DNA of 45,764 nucleotides from an uncultured Clostridia bacterium. Its GTDB lineage: Bacteria > Bacillota > Clostridia > Christensenellales > Borkfalkiaceae. Positions 14,192 through 20,638 of this stretch are shown here, in pieces. The DNA is taken from the NCBI GenBank assembly GCA_947631195.1, contig CANRKK010000015.1:1-45764 (forward strand). Direction: 5' to 3'. Position numbers and translations under genes: made by a program. How positions within the stretch are numbered: position 1 is the stretch's first letter; each line of letters starts with the position of its first letter. Below the pieces are notes generated by a model. The model searched no databases, was not told the origin of the DNA, and saw only the letters and a list, made by a program, of their open reading frames with translations.

Positions 14192-14760
14192 TAAGCAAGA
14201 AAAAGGTAGCGCAACTTTGCAAAAAGCGCAGGAGTTTAAGAGTTTGTACACTCAAAGACGGTACGCAATGGGTTGGCGCAGGCGGCGCATTTTATGTAAT
14301 GGACGGTATTCCGAAAATGAAACCCGAAGAATACGCGGCTGTTTTCGATTTCTCCCAAAAGGAAACGGACGAGGCACTTATAGAAGAATTCGATATTACC
14401 GGGTTGATTGAGTGCGACAAGGAAATTATTGTGCAGTGCAGACCGCTGGAGTTTATTTTCAACGACGAAAAATATGTGTGCTTTTCGGAGGACGGCATTT
14501 CGGCGATTATCCCCGAAACGCAGCTCGCGCCCGTGAAAATGGACGAAAACACGGCTTTCTACATCAAGTTTAGTGATATTCCCGTAGTAAGTGTAAAGCA
14601 AGGACTGTTTCAAGAGGCGATTATCGGCGCGATGAAATTTCCCGAACAGGTTGCAACCGGGATTTTGACGCGGCTTTACGCTATAATCAGCGCGGTGCAG
14701 TACAACACGGAAAGAACAAGCGAGGACGAAACAGATAACGCACAGGAGGTACTTGAATGA
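14188..14760 (+). CDS. Hypothetical phage protein, 190 residues
   Basis: The ATG at 14188 has GGGAGGTGCGG upstream and overlaps the previous stop (ATGATAA). The product contains KKRRSLRVCTLKDGTQWVGAGGAFYVMDGIPKM at its start. This resembles a family of Clostridial prophage proteins found near the replication end of the early operon. No catalytic motif is visible. Confidence 0.6.
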   Translation: MISKKKVAQLCKKRRSLRVCTLKDGTQWVGAGGAFYVMDGIPKMKPEEYAAVFDFSQKETDEALIEEFDITGLIECDKEIIVQCRPLEFIFNDEKYVCFSEDGISAIIPETQLAPVKMDENTAFYIKFSDIPVVSVKQGLFQEAIIGAMKFPEQVATGILTRLYAIISAVQYNTERTSEDETDNAQEVLE

Positions 14761-15074
14761 TACACACCGCGCAGTGCTTGCCGGATTATTTTAAGGCACT
14801 CAAGGACGGAAGCAAAACGTTTGAAGTCCTCAAAAAGAACCGTCCTTACCGCGTGGGCGACGTCCTCGCCGTGAACGAATTTATACCCGAGGACATTGAC
14901 CCCTACAATGATTTTCTCGAAAGGCAGCCGCCCGACGCTCAAAAGGCAGACGGCGGTCTGTACACGGGGGAACACTTGATATTTAAAATCACATATATTC
15001 TTTCCGACGAAGAATTCTGCCGTGAGGGAACGGTTATTTTGGGGATTGTGAAAATGTGCCTTACTCTCAGATGA
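14757..15074 (+). CDS. ASCH/PUA-like protein (DUF3850 type)
   Basis: The 105-residue product starts MIHTAQCLPDYFKALKDGSKTFEVLKKNRPYRVGDVLAVNEFIPED and later has GEHLIFKITYILSD...GTVILGIVKM. This layout, a helix with a 'G.KTFEVRKNDR.Y.VGD.L' strand and a final ILGI strand, is that of DUF3850/ASCH domains, which have an RNA- or modified-base-binding PUA-like fold. It overlaps the upstream gene by four bases. The ligand is unknown. Confidence 0.75.
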   Translation: MIHTAQCLPDYFKALKDGSKTFEVLKKNRPYRVGDVLAVNEFIPEDIDPYNDFLERQPPDAQKADGGLYTGEHLIFKITYILSDEEFCREGTVILGIVKMCLTLR

Positions 15075-15090
15075 TTTGGAGGTGAAAAAT

Positions 15091-15381
15091 GTGAGACGCA
15101 GGCTGACAGGAGAAGAACGCGAAATACATAAACAGGCTGTATCAATCCGAAAGGTAATAGCCGCAACTCCCGACAAGGCGTTAGTCGAGTGGAGCAAAAC
15201 GGCAAAAGAATACAACAACGAGTTCCGCAAAAAGGCGATAAGCAAGGTCACCGAGCCCGAACCGCCGTCAGCTCCGACAATTTTTGAAAAGTTTTTTAAC
15301 GAGATTTCCGAAATCGGGGGCGTCGGCAAGGTGACAATCAAAAAACTGCGTGAGTTTGCGGAGAAAAACAACTATCTGTAA
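15091..15381 (+). CDS. Hypothetical protein, 96 residues
   Basis: The GTG at 15091 has TTGGAGGTGAAA at the right distance; the TTG at 15076 lies within that ribosome site and is not a credible start. The basic N-terminus is helical. The C-terminus FEKFFNEISEIGGVGKVTIKKLREFAEKNNY includes a GGVGK-type turn that looks like a short helix-hairpin-helix, possibly DNA-contacting. No family is recognised. Confidence 0.55.
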   Translation: MRRRLTGEEREIHKQAVSIRKVIAATPDKALVEWSKTAKEYNNEFRKKAISKVTEPEPPSAPTIFEKFFNEISEIGGVGKVTIKKLREFAEKNNYL

Positions 15382-15394
15382 AGGGGAATAATTA

Positions 15395-15808
15395 ATGGAT
15401 TTTGCCAAAGAGCTAAGCGAATATTATCTGCTTAATCAAGCAATCAACGACTTGGAAAGGCGCATTACTTGTCTTGAATCACAGTTGTGCGCGTCGCCTA
15501 AGCTGGATAAAATCAGCACCTGCGCTCCCTCGGGAAAGAATATCACCGAGGAAAAGTACATAAATCTGATTTTCCAAAAAGAGAGTTTACAGCAAAAGAA
15601 ATCAGAACTTGCTGAGCGAAAAGTGCGAATTGAAATTTGCATTGATAGTATTTCCGACACGCTTATTCGCACCATTGCAATAAAGCGCGTGATTGAGAAA
15701 AAGCGGTTTAGGCAAATTGCGCAGGAGCTCGGCGGCAATAACACGGAGGATTCCGTGAAGAAGATGTATTATCGTCACGTTCTCGGCATAAACAACGGTG
15801 AAAAATAA
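15395..15808 (+). CDS. Sigma-like/ArpU-like transcription activator, probable late regulator
   Basis: The 137-residue product has an N-terminal coiled coil (about 1-80) and a C-terminal region resembling sigma factor region 4 / ArpU-type phage activators: TLIRTIAIKRVIEKKRFRQIAQELGGNNTEDSVKKMYYRHVLG, with an HTH in RFRQIAQELGGNNTEDSVKKMYYR. Genes of this type usually close the early operon in Firmicute phages and switch on late genes. The promoter with 9-nt repeats at 15812 starts four bases after its stop, and a look-alike promoter stands before the terminase, so both are its likely targets. Confidence 0.75.
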   Translation: MDFAKELSEYYLLNQAINDLERRITCLESQLCASPKLDKISTCAPSGKNITEEKYINLIFQKESLQQKKSELAERKVRIEICIDSISDTLIRTIAIKRVIEKKRFRQIAQELGGNNTEDSVKKMYYRHVLGINNGEK

Positions 15809-15811
15809 ACT

Positions 15812-15844
15812 TGTCCCAAATGTCCCGTGCGAACGTGATATAAT
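15812..15844 (+). promoter_or_regulatory. Late-type promoter 1 with 9-nt phased repeats
   Basis: TGTCCC at 15812-15817 and again at 15821-15826 (exactly nine bases apart) lie upstream of TATAAT (15839-15844). There is no normal -35 box. The same design occurs at 22248-22290, which argues for a shared activator. Confidence 0.65.
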
Positions 15845-15873
15845 GTAGATACCTGATCATAGCACGCAAAGCA

Positions 15874-15907
15874 CTCCTTAAAATATTTCTTTTAAGGAGG
15901 GCTTTTT
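15874..15907 (+). terminator. Leader hairpin with T-run, also hiding a ribosome site
   Basis: CTCCTTAAAA (15874-15883) pairs perfectly with TTTTAAGGAG (15890-15899), followed by GGCTTTTT. It lies 30 nt downstream of the TATAAT box and its 3' arm contains the AAGGAGG used by the GTG at 15908. It may therefore act as an attenuator, as a translational lock, or both. Confidence 0.6.
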
Positions 15908-16318
15908 GTGCCTAAATTGCAAAACAAGCAAAGCAAAACCCCTGCCGAAATCCCCGAAATAAAGGATTATCTGACAGACCCCCAGCGCGATGGTTCTGAG
16001 CTTTGCGCCGCGGACGTTTTCGCGGAAACTATGGACTACCTCAAATCCTGTGGCTGTGAAAATGCGGTGTCAAAGCAAATCGTGGAGCAGTACGCAATGT
16101 CGGTAGCGCGCTGGACGCACATCGAGCGGCTTATATCCAAATATGGGTATATTGCCAAACACCCGACAACAGGCGAGCCCATGCAATCGCCGTATGTCGT
16201 TATGGCTCAAACGTATATGAGACAAGTCATAGCGATACGCTCCGAGATAAATCTCGCGGTAAAAAATTGCCACCCGGCTGTAAAAGCAACGATTCGGGAG
16301 GTGGTCTACGGTGAGTAA
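15908..16318 (+). CDS. P27-family terminase small subunit-like protein
   Basis: The GTG at 15908 follows AAGGAGG. The 136-residue product has a helical core and the family pattern VEQYAMSVARWTHIERLISKYGYIAKHPTTGEPMQSPYVVMAQTYMRQVIAIRSEINLAVK, as in P27-type small terminase proteins of Firmicute phages. Small terminases bind the packaging site and load the large subunit. The P27-type large subunit is not found nearby; a different GpA/Nu1-type pair is encoded at 20639 and 22385. This gene may be a left-over of a replaced packaging module or may serve another function. Confidence 0.7.
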   Translation: MPKLQNKQSKTPAEIPEIKDYLTDPQRDGSELCAADVFAETMDYLKSCGCENAVSKQIVEQYAMSVARWTHIERLISKYGYIAKHPTTGEPMQSPYVVMAQTYMRQVIAIRSEINLAVKNCHPAVKATIREVVYGE

Positions 16319-17561
16319 CACTCCCGAATACTGCCTTGTCGATATCGACGCTCTCCTGCCTTACGCCCGAAACGCTCGCAAACACTCCGCAGAGCAAATC
16401 GCACAAATCGCCGCGTCAATCAAGGAGTTTGGTTTCCTTGCGCCCGTGGTGATTTCCGAGGATAATACAATTTTGTGCGGTCACGGGCGTTTTTACGCAG
16501 CTCAGAAACTCGGACTTAAAAAAATACCCTGCATAAAAGAGGACCATCTTACCGAGGCGCAGCGACGCGCATACATTATCGCGGACAACAAACTCTCGCT
16601 CAACGCAGAATGGGACAACGAGCTGTTGGCGGTAGAACTTTCCGTGCAGGGCGAGGATTTCGATTTGTCGCTCCTCGGCTTTGACGATAAAGAGATAGCC
16701 GACCTTTTCGCAGACGGCGACAAAAACAGCCCTCAAGACGACGAGTATGATTTAACCTCTGCGCTGGAAAAAGCCGCGTTTGTAGAGCGCGGGGATATAT
16801 GGACGATCGGCAGACACAAGTTGATGTGCGGCGATGCCACAAGCGCAGACGATGTTTCCGCTCTTATGGGAGATACCAAAGCAAACCTTATTCTGACTGA
16901 TCCGCCTTACGGAGTGTCTTTCAAAAGTTCAAGCGGTCTGACTATTCAGAACGACAGCATGAAAGACGAAGAATTTTACAACTTCCTACTCTCGGCATTT
17001 AAGAATATGTCTGACCACCTCGAAAAAGGGGGCTCGGCTTATGTGTTTCACGCTGATACCGAGGGGCTTAACTTCCGCAAGGCGTTTATTGATGCAGGCT
17101 TTCACCTCGCAGGCTGCTGTATCTGGGTGAAAGACAGTCTGGTGCTCGGACGATCCGACTATCAATGGCAGCACGAACCTGTGCTTTATGGTTTTATGCA
17201 GAACGGCAAGCACAAGTGGTATTCCGACCGCAGACAGACCACGATCTGGAACTTCGCAAAGCCGAAACGCAATGCGAACCACCCGACTTCAAAGCCGCTC
17301 GACCTGCTCGGCTATCCTATCGGAAACTCCACGCAGGAAAACGCGGTAGTTATAGATACATTCAGCGGCAGCGGCTCTACGCTTATGGCGTGTGAGCAGA
17401 TGAACCGCATTTGTTACACGATGGAACTTGACGAAAAATATGCGTCTGTAATCCTGCGCAGATATGTTGATGATACGGGAGATGCGGATGGTGTGTATGT
17501 GGTGCGGAACGGTGAGAAAATACCCTACTCCGAACTTGTGAAAGAGGTGGAGCATGAGTAA
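16311..17561 (+). CDS. ParB-like domain fused to a DNA N-methyltransferase
   Basis: The 416-residue product begins with a ParB-like nuclease-type domain (about 6-100, with GHGR at 57-60). It continues with a beta-class adenine/N4-cytosine methyltransferase: catalytic DPPY at 197-200, then a target-recognition region, then the SAM-binding motif DTFSGSGST near 348-356. The motif order IV-TRD-I defines the beta class. The GTG at 16311 follows GGGAGGTGG. Such fused enzymes are common in Clostridial prophages, where they protect phage DNA or mark it. The base specificity cannot be read from the sequence. Confidence 0.9.
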   Translation: MSNTPEYCLVDIDALLPYARNARKHSAEQIAQIAASIKEFGFLAPVVISEDNTILCGHGRFYAAQKLGLKKIPCIKEDHLTEAQRRAYIIADNKLSLNAEWDNELLAVELSVQGEDFDLSLLGFDDKEIADLFADGDKNSPQDDEYDLTSALEKAAFVERGDIWTIGRHKLMCGDATSADDVSALMGDTKANLILTDPPYGVSFKSSSGLTIQNDSMKDEEFYNFLLSAFKNMSDHLEKGGSAYVFHADTEGLNFRKAFIDAGFHLAGCCIWVKDSLVLGRSDYQWQHEPVLYGFMQNGKHKWYSDRRQTTIWNFAKPKRNANHPTSKPLDLLGYPIGNSTQENAVVIDTFSGSGSTLMACEQMNRICYTMELDEKYASVILRRYVDDTGDADGVYVVRNGEKIPYSELVKEVEHE

Positions 17562-17943
17562 TGAGCAACTCACACTCGGCAGTCTGTTTGACGGCAGCGG
17601 CGGATTTTTGCTCGGCGGTGTTCTCGCGGGAATAAAACCCGTCTGGAAATCCGAAATTGAGCCGTTCCCCATAGCCGTCAAAAACAAGCGGTTCCCCGAT
17701 GTAAAACACTACGGCGATGTTTCCAAACTGAACGGTGCGGAAATCGAGCCTGTGGATATAATTACTTTCGGAAGTCCGTGCCAAGACATGAGCATTGCCG
17801 GGAAAAGAGCAGGTCTTGACGGTTCACGGAGCAACCTCTTCTATGAGGCGATAAGAATTGTAAAGGAAACAGCTGAAATGACCGCACAGCGACTCGGCGG
17901 AATACACCAATGTGCGCATTATGCGCTACGCGCAAAACGCTGA
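17554..17943 (+). pseudogene. DNA cytosine-5 methyltransferase, truncated
   Basis: Residues 1-105 match the start of C5 methyltransferases: SAM motif I LFDGSGGF (11-18) and the catalytic motif GSPCQDMSIAGKRAGL (C76). After EAIRIVKE the similarity stops, and the frame runs through a hairpin repeat (17916-17940) to a stop at 17943. The recognition domain and motifs VI-X, some 200 residues, are missing and are not found downstream. It is therefore probably inactive. It overlaps the upstream methyltransferase gene by eight bases, so the two once formed a modification pair. Confidence 0.8.
17916..17940 (-). repeat. Hairpin repeat copy 1
   Basis: On the minus strand: GCGTTTTGCGC-GTA-GCGCATAATGC, an 11-bp stem with one G-T pair and one T-T mismatch and a three-base loop. 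It lies at the 3' end of the truncated C5 methyltransferase gene. It is related to the copies at 18591, 18782 and 19277. Confidence 0.7.
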
Positions 17944-18002
17944 AACGGAGTCGCTCTGCCCTGTGTGTATTTCGTGCTTGCAGGCATTGTCTAGGCAAAC
18001 GA

Positions 18003-18036
18003 AAAAGAGAAAACGGGGTGACCGCTTTCTCTTTTA
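18003..18036 (-). terminator. Terminator of the RHH gene
   Basis: AGAGAAA-A-CGG and CCG-C-TTTCTCT flank GGTGA, and on the minus strand the stem is followed by TTTTTCGTTT. It ends the leftward RHH gene (stop at 18034). Confidence 0.65.
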
Positions 18037-18219
18037 CTTCTTCTTGTTGGGACGCTTGCCGAATTCTATCGTTCCGTGTTCCTTTTCAAACTCCTCTATG
18101 CAGTTTCGGATAAGCACAATTATCTGTCCGTTTGCCGAGCGTGCCTCGTAATCCGCAATGTAATGCAGTTTGTCGAGCATCTCGCCGTCAATTCTTATAG
18201 ATAAACTTTTATTAGCCAT
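18034..18219 (-). CDS. Ribbon-helix-helix (Arc/CopG-like) DNA-binding protein
   Basis: The 61-residue product has the RHH layout: strand KSLSIRID, helix GEMLDKLHYIADYEAR, turn SANGQ and helix IIVLIRNCIEEFEKEHG. A GGAGG lies upstream of the ATG. It is the only minus-strand gene in the right part of the window, inserted between the truncated C5 methyltransferase and a damaged gene. Arc-like proteins are dimeric repressors; this one may regulate its own divergent region (18220-18332). Confidence 0.8.
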   Translation of the reverse strand: MANKSLSIRIDGEMLDKLHYIADYEARSANGQIIVLIRNCIEEFEKEHGTIEFGKRPNKKK

Positions 18220-18272
18220 AAAAAACCTCCGTTTTGCATTTATTATGACTTCATTTTAACACTAATATGTGG

Positions 18273-18278
18273 TATAAT
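18273..18278 (+). promoter_or_regulatory. -10 box for the SLOG-type gene
   Basis: A perfect TATAAT stands 54 bases upstream of the ATG at 18333, with no good -35 at 17 bases (TTCATT). This unit appears independently transcribed and divergent from the RHH gene. Confidence 0.45.
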
Positions 18279-18332
18279 GTAGGGAGTAGCGTCAAAGTGC
18301 GTTCAAAATATGTTTGAAATGAGGTCATAACT

Positions 18333-18696
18333 ATGCGAGTTGCAGTAGTAGGTTCAAGAAATCTGACGGTAAAGGACTTAGGCGTGTATCTCCCCGAAGA
18401 TGTGACGGAGATAGTTTCGGGCGGTGCAAAAGGCATTGACTCCTGTGCAAGGGAGTATGCTCTGGCTCACGGCATCAAGCTGACGGAGTTCCTGCCCGAA
18501 TACAGCCGATACGGGCGTTCCGCACCTATCAAGAGGAACATAACCATAATCGAGAATGCGGACTTGGTGCTTGCGTTCTGGGACGGCAGAGCGTTTTCCC
18601 GCGGAGCGGGATAATGCGCCCGCAGGAACGAAATTCGTTATAGACGAATGTAAAAAGCGCGGCATTCCCGTAAAGATACTGCGCCCAACTGAATAG
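18333..18696 (+). pseudogene. SLOG-domain (DUF2493/YspA-like) protein, interrupted by a hairpin repeat
   Basis: Residues 1-87 (MRVAVVGSRNLTVKDL...IVSGGAKGIDSCAREYALAHGIKLTEFLPEY...NADLVLAFWDGR) match small SLOG/Rossmann proteins that bind nucleotides or similar ligands. The frame then enters the hairpin repeat at 18591-18617, which brings a TAA at 18612. The missing end of the family resumes afterwards in a shifted frame as AGTKFVIDECKKRGIPVKILRPTE, ending at 18696. Removing about 25-28 bases would rebuild a normal protein of about 110 residues. It is disrupted unless the repeat is bypassed or processed. Confidence 0.8.
18591..18617 (+). repeat. Hairpin repeat copy 2
   Basis: GCGTTTTCCCGC-GGA-GCGGGATAATGC: a 12-bp stem with the same G-T and T-T positions as copy 1, but with a different inner stem sequence that still pairs. 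It disrupts the SLOG-type gene. Confidence 0.75.
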
Positions 18697-18781
18697 GCAT
18701 TGTGTAAACAGAACAAATTCTTCCTCCTGTTTTCTGTAGTATTACATCTTGCTATTTCGGGCAAAAAGAGCGAATATGTAC

Positions 18782-18806
18782 GCAATATCCGCTACGCGGA
18801 TAACGC
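18782..18806 (-). repeat. Hairpin repeat copy 4
   Basis: On the minus strand GCGTTATCCGC-GTA-GCGGATATTGC: an 11-bp stem with the loop GTA. It lies in the leader just upstream of the ribosome site of the gene at 18834, so it may affect that gene's expression without breaking it. Confidence 0.65.
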
Positions 18807-18833
18807 TTACAAAAAACAAAGGAGGAACTCAGA

Positions 18834-19523
18834 ATGGAGTTTAGATTTAATGTAACAGGAACAGACCGCAAGGCGCTTGTAAAGGCGATGGGCGATATTT
18901 TACAGGTAAAGCCGAAGTACCTCGGAATGCCAACGGCGGCTTATGAGGTGGACTACTTCACGGTCGACAAGAACGGCACGGTATCGTTTGACGACAGAGC
19001 GGACAGCGAAGAGATCGAGAACCTTATTGAAAAGCTCGACAGCTTGGGTTTCCACGCAGCCGATGCGAAAGTAAGCGAGGAAGAAGAAACTGCGCTGACC
19101 GTTGAAATGCCGCTCGACAAGGTCAAGGTCGGCAACCTTACCGCCCTGCTTGAGGCAAAGGGCAAACTCATCAAAAAGGCCCTCGGCATCGAGGACACCG
19201 CAATCGAGGTCACTAACGAAACCGTGAAATTCCCATGGTTTTCCGAACTGCCCGACGCCGACACGGTCAAAGCGTAGCGTTTTTCGCAAAGCGAATAATG
19301 CGTGCACTTCATTTCCGCACTCTGCGAAATGGCAAGCAACGCCAAGCGTGTGACGGCAACCGAAAAAGCGGTCGACAACGAGAAATACTCATTCCGCTGC
19401 TTTCTGCTCCGCTTGGGATTCATCGGTGCGGAGTACAAGGCTGAAAGAAAGATCCTGCTGAAGAACCTCACGGGTTCATCGGCTTTCAAGGACGGAGGTA
19501 AGAGCGATGAAGTTTCCGAGTAA
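18834..19523 (+). pseudogene. Phage 'virulence-related' type protein, split in frame by a hairpin repeat
   Basis: AAAGGAGGAACTCAG precedes the ATG. The first part (18834-19277, 147 residues, EFRFNVTGTDRKALVKAMGDILQVKPKYLGMPTAAYEVDYFTVDKNG...KALGIEDTAIEVTNETVKFPWFSELPDADTVKA) and the second part (from about 19302, HFISALCEMASNAKRV...NEKYSFRCFLLRLGFIGAEYKAERKILLKNLTGSSAFK) are two consecutive pieces of one family. That family is widespread in Clostridial phages and ICEs and is often labelled virulence-related. Both pieces are in the same frame, separated only by the hairpin repeat, which supplies TAG and TAA. The family's role is unknown. Confidence 0.8.
19277..19301 (+). repeat. Hairpin repeat copy 3
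   Basis: GCGTTTTTCGC-AAA-GCGAATAATGC: an 11-bp stem with the same outer bases (GCGTT/AATGC), a T-T mismatch at the same place and another compensated inner stem. It interrupts the gene at 18834 without changing its frame. Confidence 0.75.
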
Positions 19524-19764
19524 AGAAACGGTCGACAAGCTCCGCCAAGAATACCCCGCTGGCACAAGAGTTGCGCTTGTCAGAATGGACGATGTGCAGG
19601 CTCCGCCGAAAGGCACAAAAGGCACGGTGACGGGAGTTGACGACACGGGCAGTCTGCTCGTGGACTGGGACAACGGCAGCGGTCTGAATGTGGTTTTCCG
19701 AGTGGATGGGGTACGAAAGCTTGATCCAATCACAACTAACAAGACGACCGAGCCAATTGATTAA
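19507..19764 (+). CDS. DUF4314 protein
   Basis: The 85-residue product (MKFPSKETVDKLRQEYPAGTRVALVRMDDVQAPPKGTKGTVTGVDDTGSLLVDWDNGSGLNVVFRVDGVRKL) matches DUF4314, a small SH3-like beta-barrel common in Clostridial phages and conjugative elements. GGAGGTAAGAGCG precedes the ATG. It overlaps the end of the upstream split gene by 17 bases. Function is unknown. Confidence 0.85.
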   Translation: MKFPSKETVDKLRQEYPAGTRVALVRMDDVQAPPKGTKGTVTGVDDTGSLLVDWDNGSGLNVVFRVDGVRKLDPITTNKTTEPID

Positions 19765-19820
19765 AGGGTCGCTTTCCCATCATAGTCTATATTACCACAA
19801 AAGCGTGAATTTATCAACAT

Positions 19821-19862
19821 ATAATGTACACGATTTTCCACGCGTATATTTGTACATTATAT
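19821..19862. promoter_or_regulatory. Long inverted repeat before the DUF7678-like pair
   Basis: TATAATGTACA (19821-19831) and TGTACATTATA (19852-19862) are perfect 11-bp arms 20 bases apart, each containing a TATAAT or its complement. Another TATAAT stands at about 19881. This is probably an operator or paired promoters controlling 19946-20441. Together with flanking sequence (19765-19945), no gene is seen. Confidence 0.5.
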
Positions 19863-19945
19863 TGTTCGAAAACCGCTTGATATAATGTGCTTTTAGAGTT
19901 AATATGTAACTACCGAAAGGGAAAACAAAAACGGAGGTACACACC

Positions 19946-20170
19946 ATGTGGACAGAGGGCAGCTTAAGAATAGGAACGAGTGTATTTCATTACTGGGCAA
20001 AGCACTTCGATGAACCGAGTCAATTCGGCATAGACGGAGGCAGGATCAGCAAGCTGATGTTGAAAAGAAGCGGCGAGATAGTTTACAACTTCGACCGAGG
20101 GCTTGACGTAGAACCTGCGGACGGCGAAACCGAAACGGCGCTTGCAGTTCTGATGGAAGAGTACAATTGA
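19946..20170 (+). CDS. DUF7678-like small protein
   Basis: The 74-residue product (MWTEGSLRIGTSVFHYWAKHFDEPSQFGIDGGRISKLMLKRSGEIVYNFDRGLDVEPADGETETALAVLMEEYN) follows the layout of a small beta-rich family common in Clostridial mobile elements, with 'GRISKL...YDRGWDVEP'. CGGAGGTACACACC precedes the ATG. It has a paralogue directly downstream. Function is unknown. Confidence 0.65.
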   Translation: MWTEGSLRIGTSVFHYWAKHFDEPSQFGIDGGRISKLMLKRSGEIVYNFDRGLDVEPADGETETALAVLMEEYN

Positions 20171-20187
20171 GGGTCAAACGACAGAAT

Positions 20188-20212
20188 AAGCCGCTCACAA
20201 ATCGAGCGGCTT
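20188..20212. other. Intergenic hairpin between the two paralogues
   Basis: AAGCCGCTC (20188-20196) pairs perfectly with GAGCGGCTT (20204-20212). There is no T-run after it, so it is more likely an mRNA stabiliser or processing element than a terminator. Confidence 0.4.
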
Positions 20213-20234
20213 GGGTAAGAAAGGACAATGTAAA

Positions 20235-20441
20235 ATGATTAAATTCGGGAAGATAGCAGTAGGAAAAAGCGTGTTCGCATATGCGGTCGACTACCGCCGA
20301 CGCGGACGCAACCGCATAAAAGAGTTGATACTTGAGTGCGCGAACACAAGAGTTTATCAATCGCGCGGTCGGGTTATCGTTCCGCCAGCGGACAACGATA
20401 CAAAAAAAGCCGTTCGGACGCTCCAACTGCACTACCATTGA
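20235..20441 (+). CDS. DUF7678-like paralogue
   Basis: The 68-residue product (MIKFGKIAVGKSVFAYAVDYRRRGRNRIKELILECANTRVYQSRGRVIVPPADNDTKKAVRTLQLHYH) aligns by eye with the upstream protein: G.I..G.S.F.Y, I..L.L, V...RG..V.PAD..T..A...L. AAAGGACAAT precedes the ATG at 20235. After it, 20442-20638 has no gene. That gap holds a 7-bp hairpin (20533-20539 / 20546-20552) and a T6 run near 20473. Confidence 0.55.
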   Translation: MIKFGKIAVGKSVFAYAVDYRRRGRNRIKELILECANTRVYQSRGRVIVPPADNDTKKAVRTLQLHYH

Positions 20442-20638
20442 TTCCACGCGGTTTTGGTGTGCGTCGCAGCACGTTTTTTCACAAAAGAAAAGTAACAACA
20501 CTACATTGATTTGTGAATAAAAGGTACTGTGACGCTTTCCCAAACGAAAGCGGCTCGGCGACGCCCGGATTTCGCGCAGTGACAGGCAAAAAATCGGGGG
20601 CACTTTACTTGATACAATATTTTGAGGGGGATAGGGGT

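Noticed and set aside
17944-18002. Remaining C-terminal part of the C5 methyltransferase downstream of its stop
   Set aside because: None of the three plus frames between 17944 and 18333 contains methyltransferase motifs; the domain appears to be lost, not frame-shifted.
20513-20638. N-terminal extension of the Nu1-like protein from 20513
   Set aside because: No ribosome site; the stretch contains a hairpin and low-quality protein sequence. The ATG at 20639 has a purine-rich site and begins the family match.
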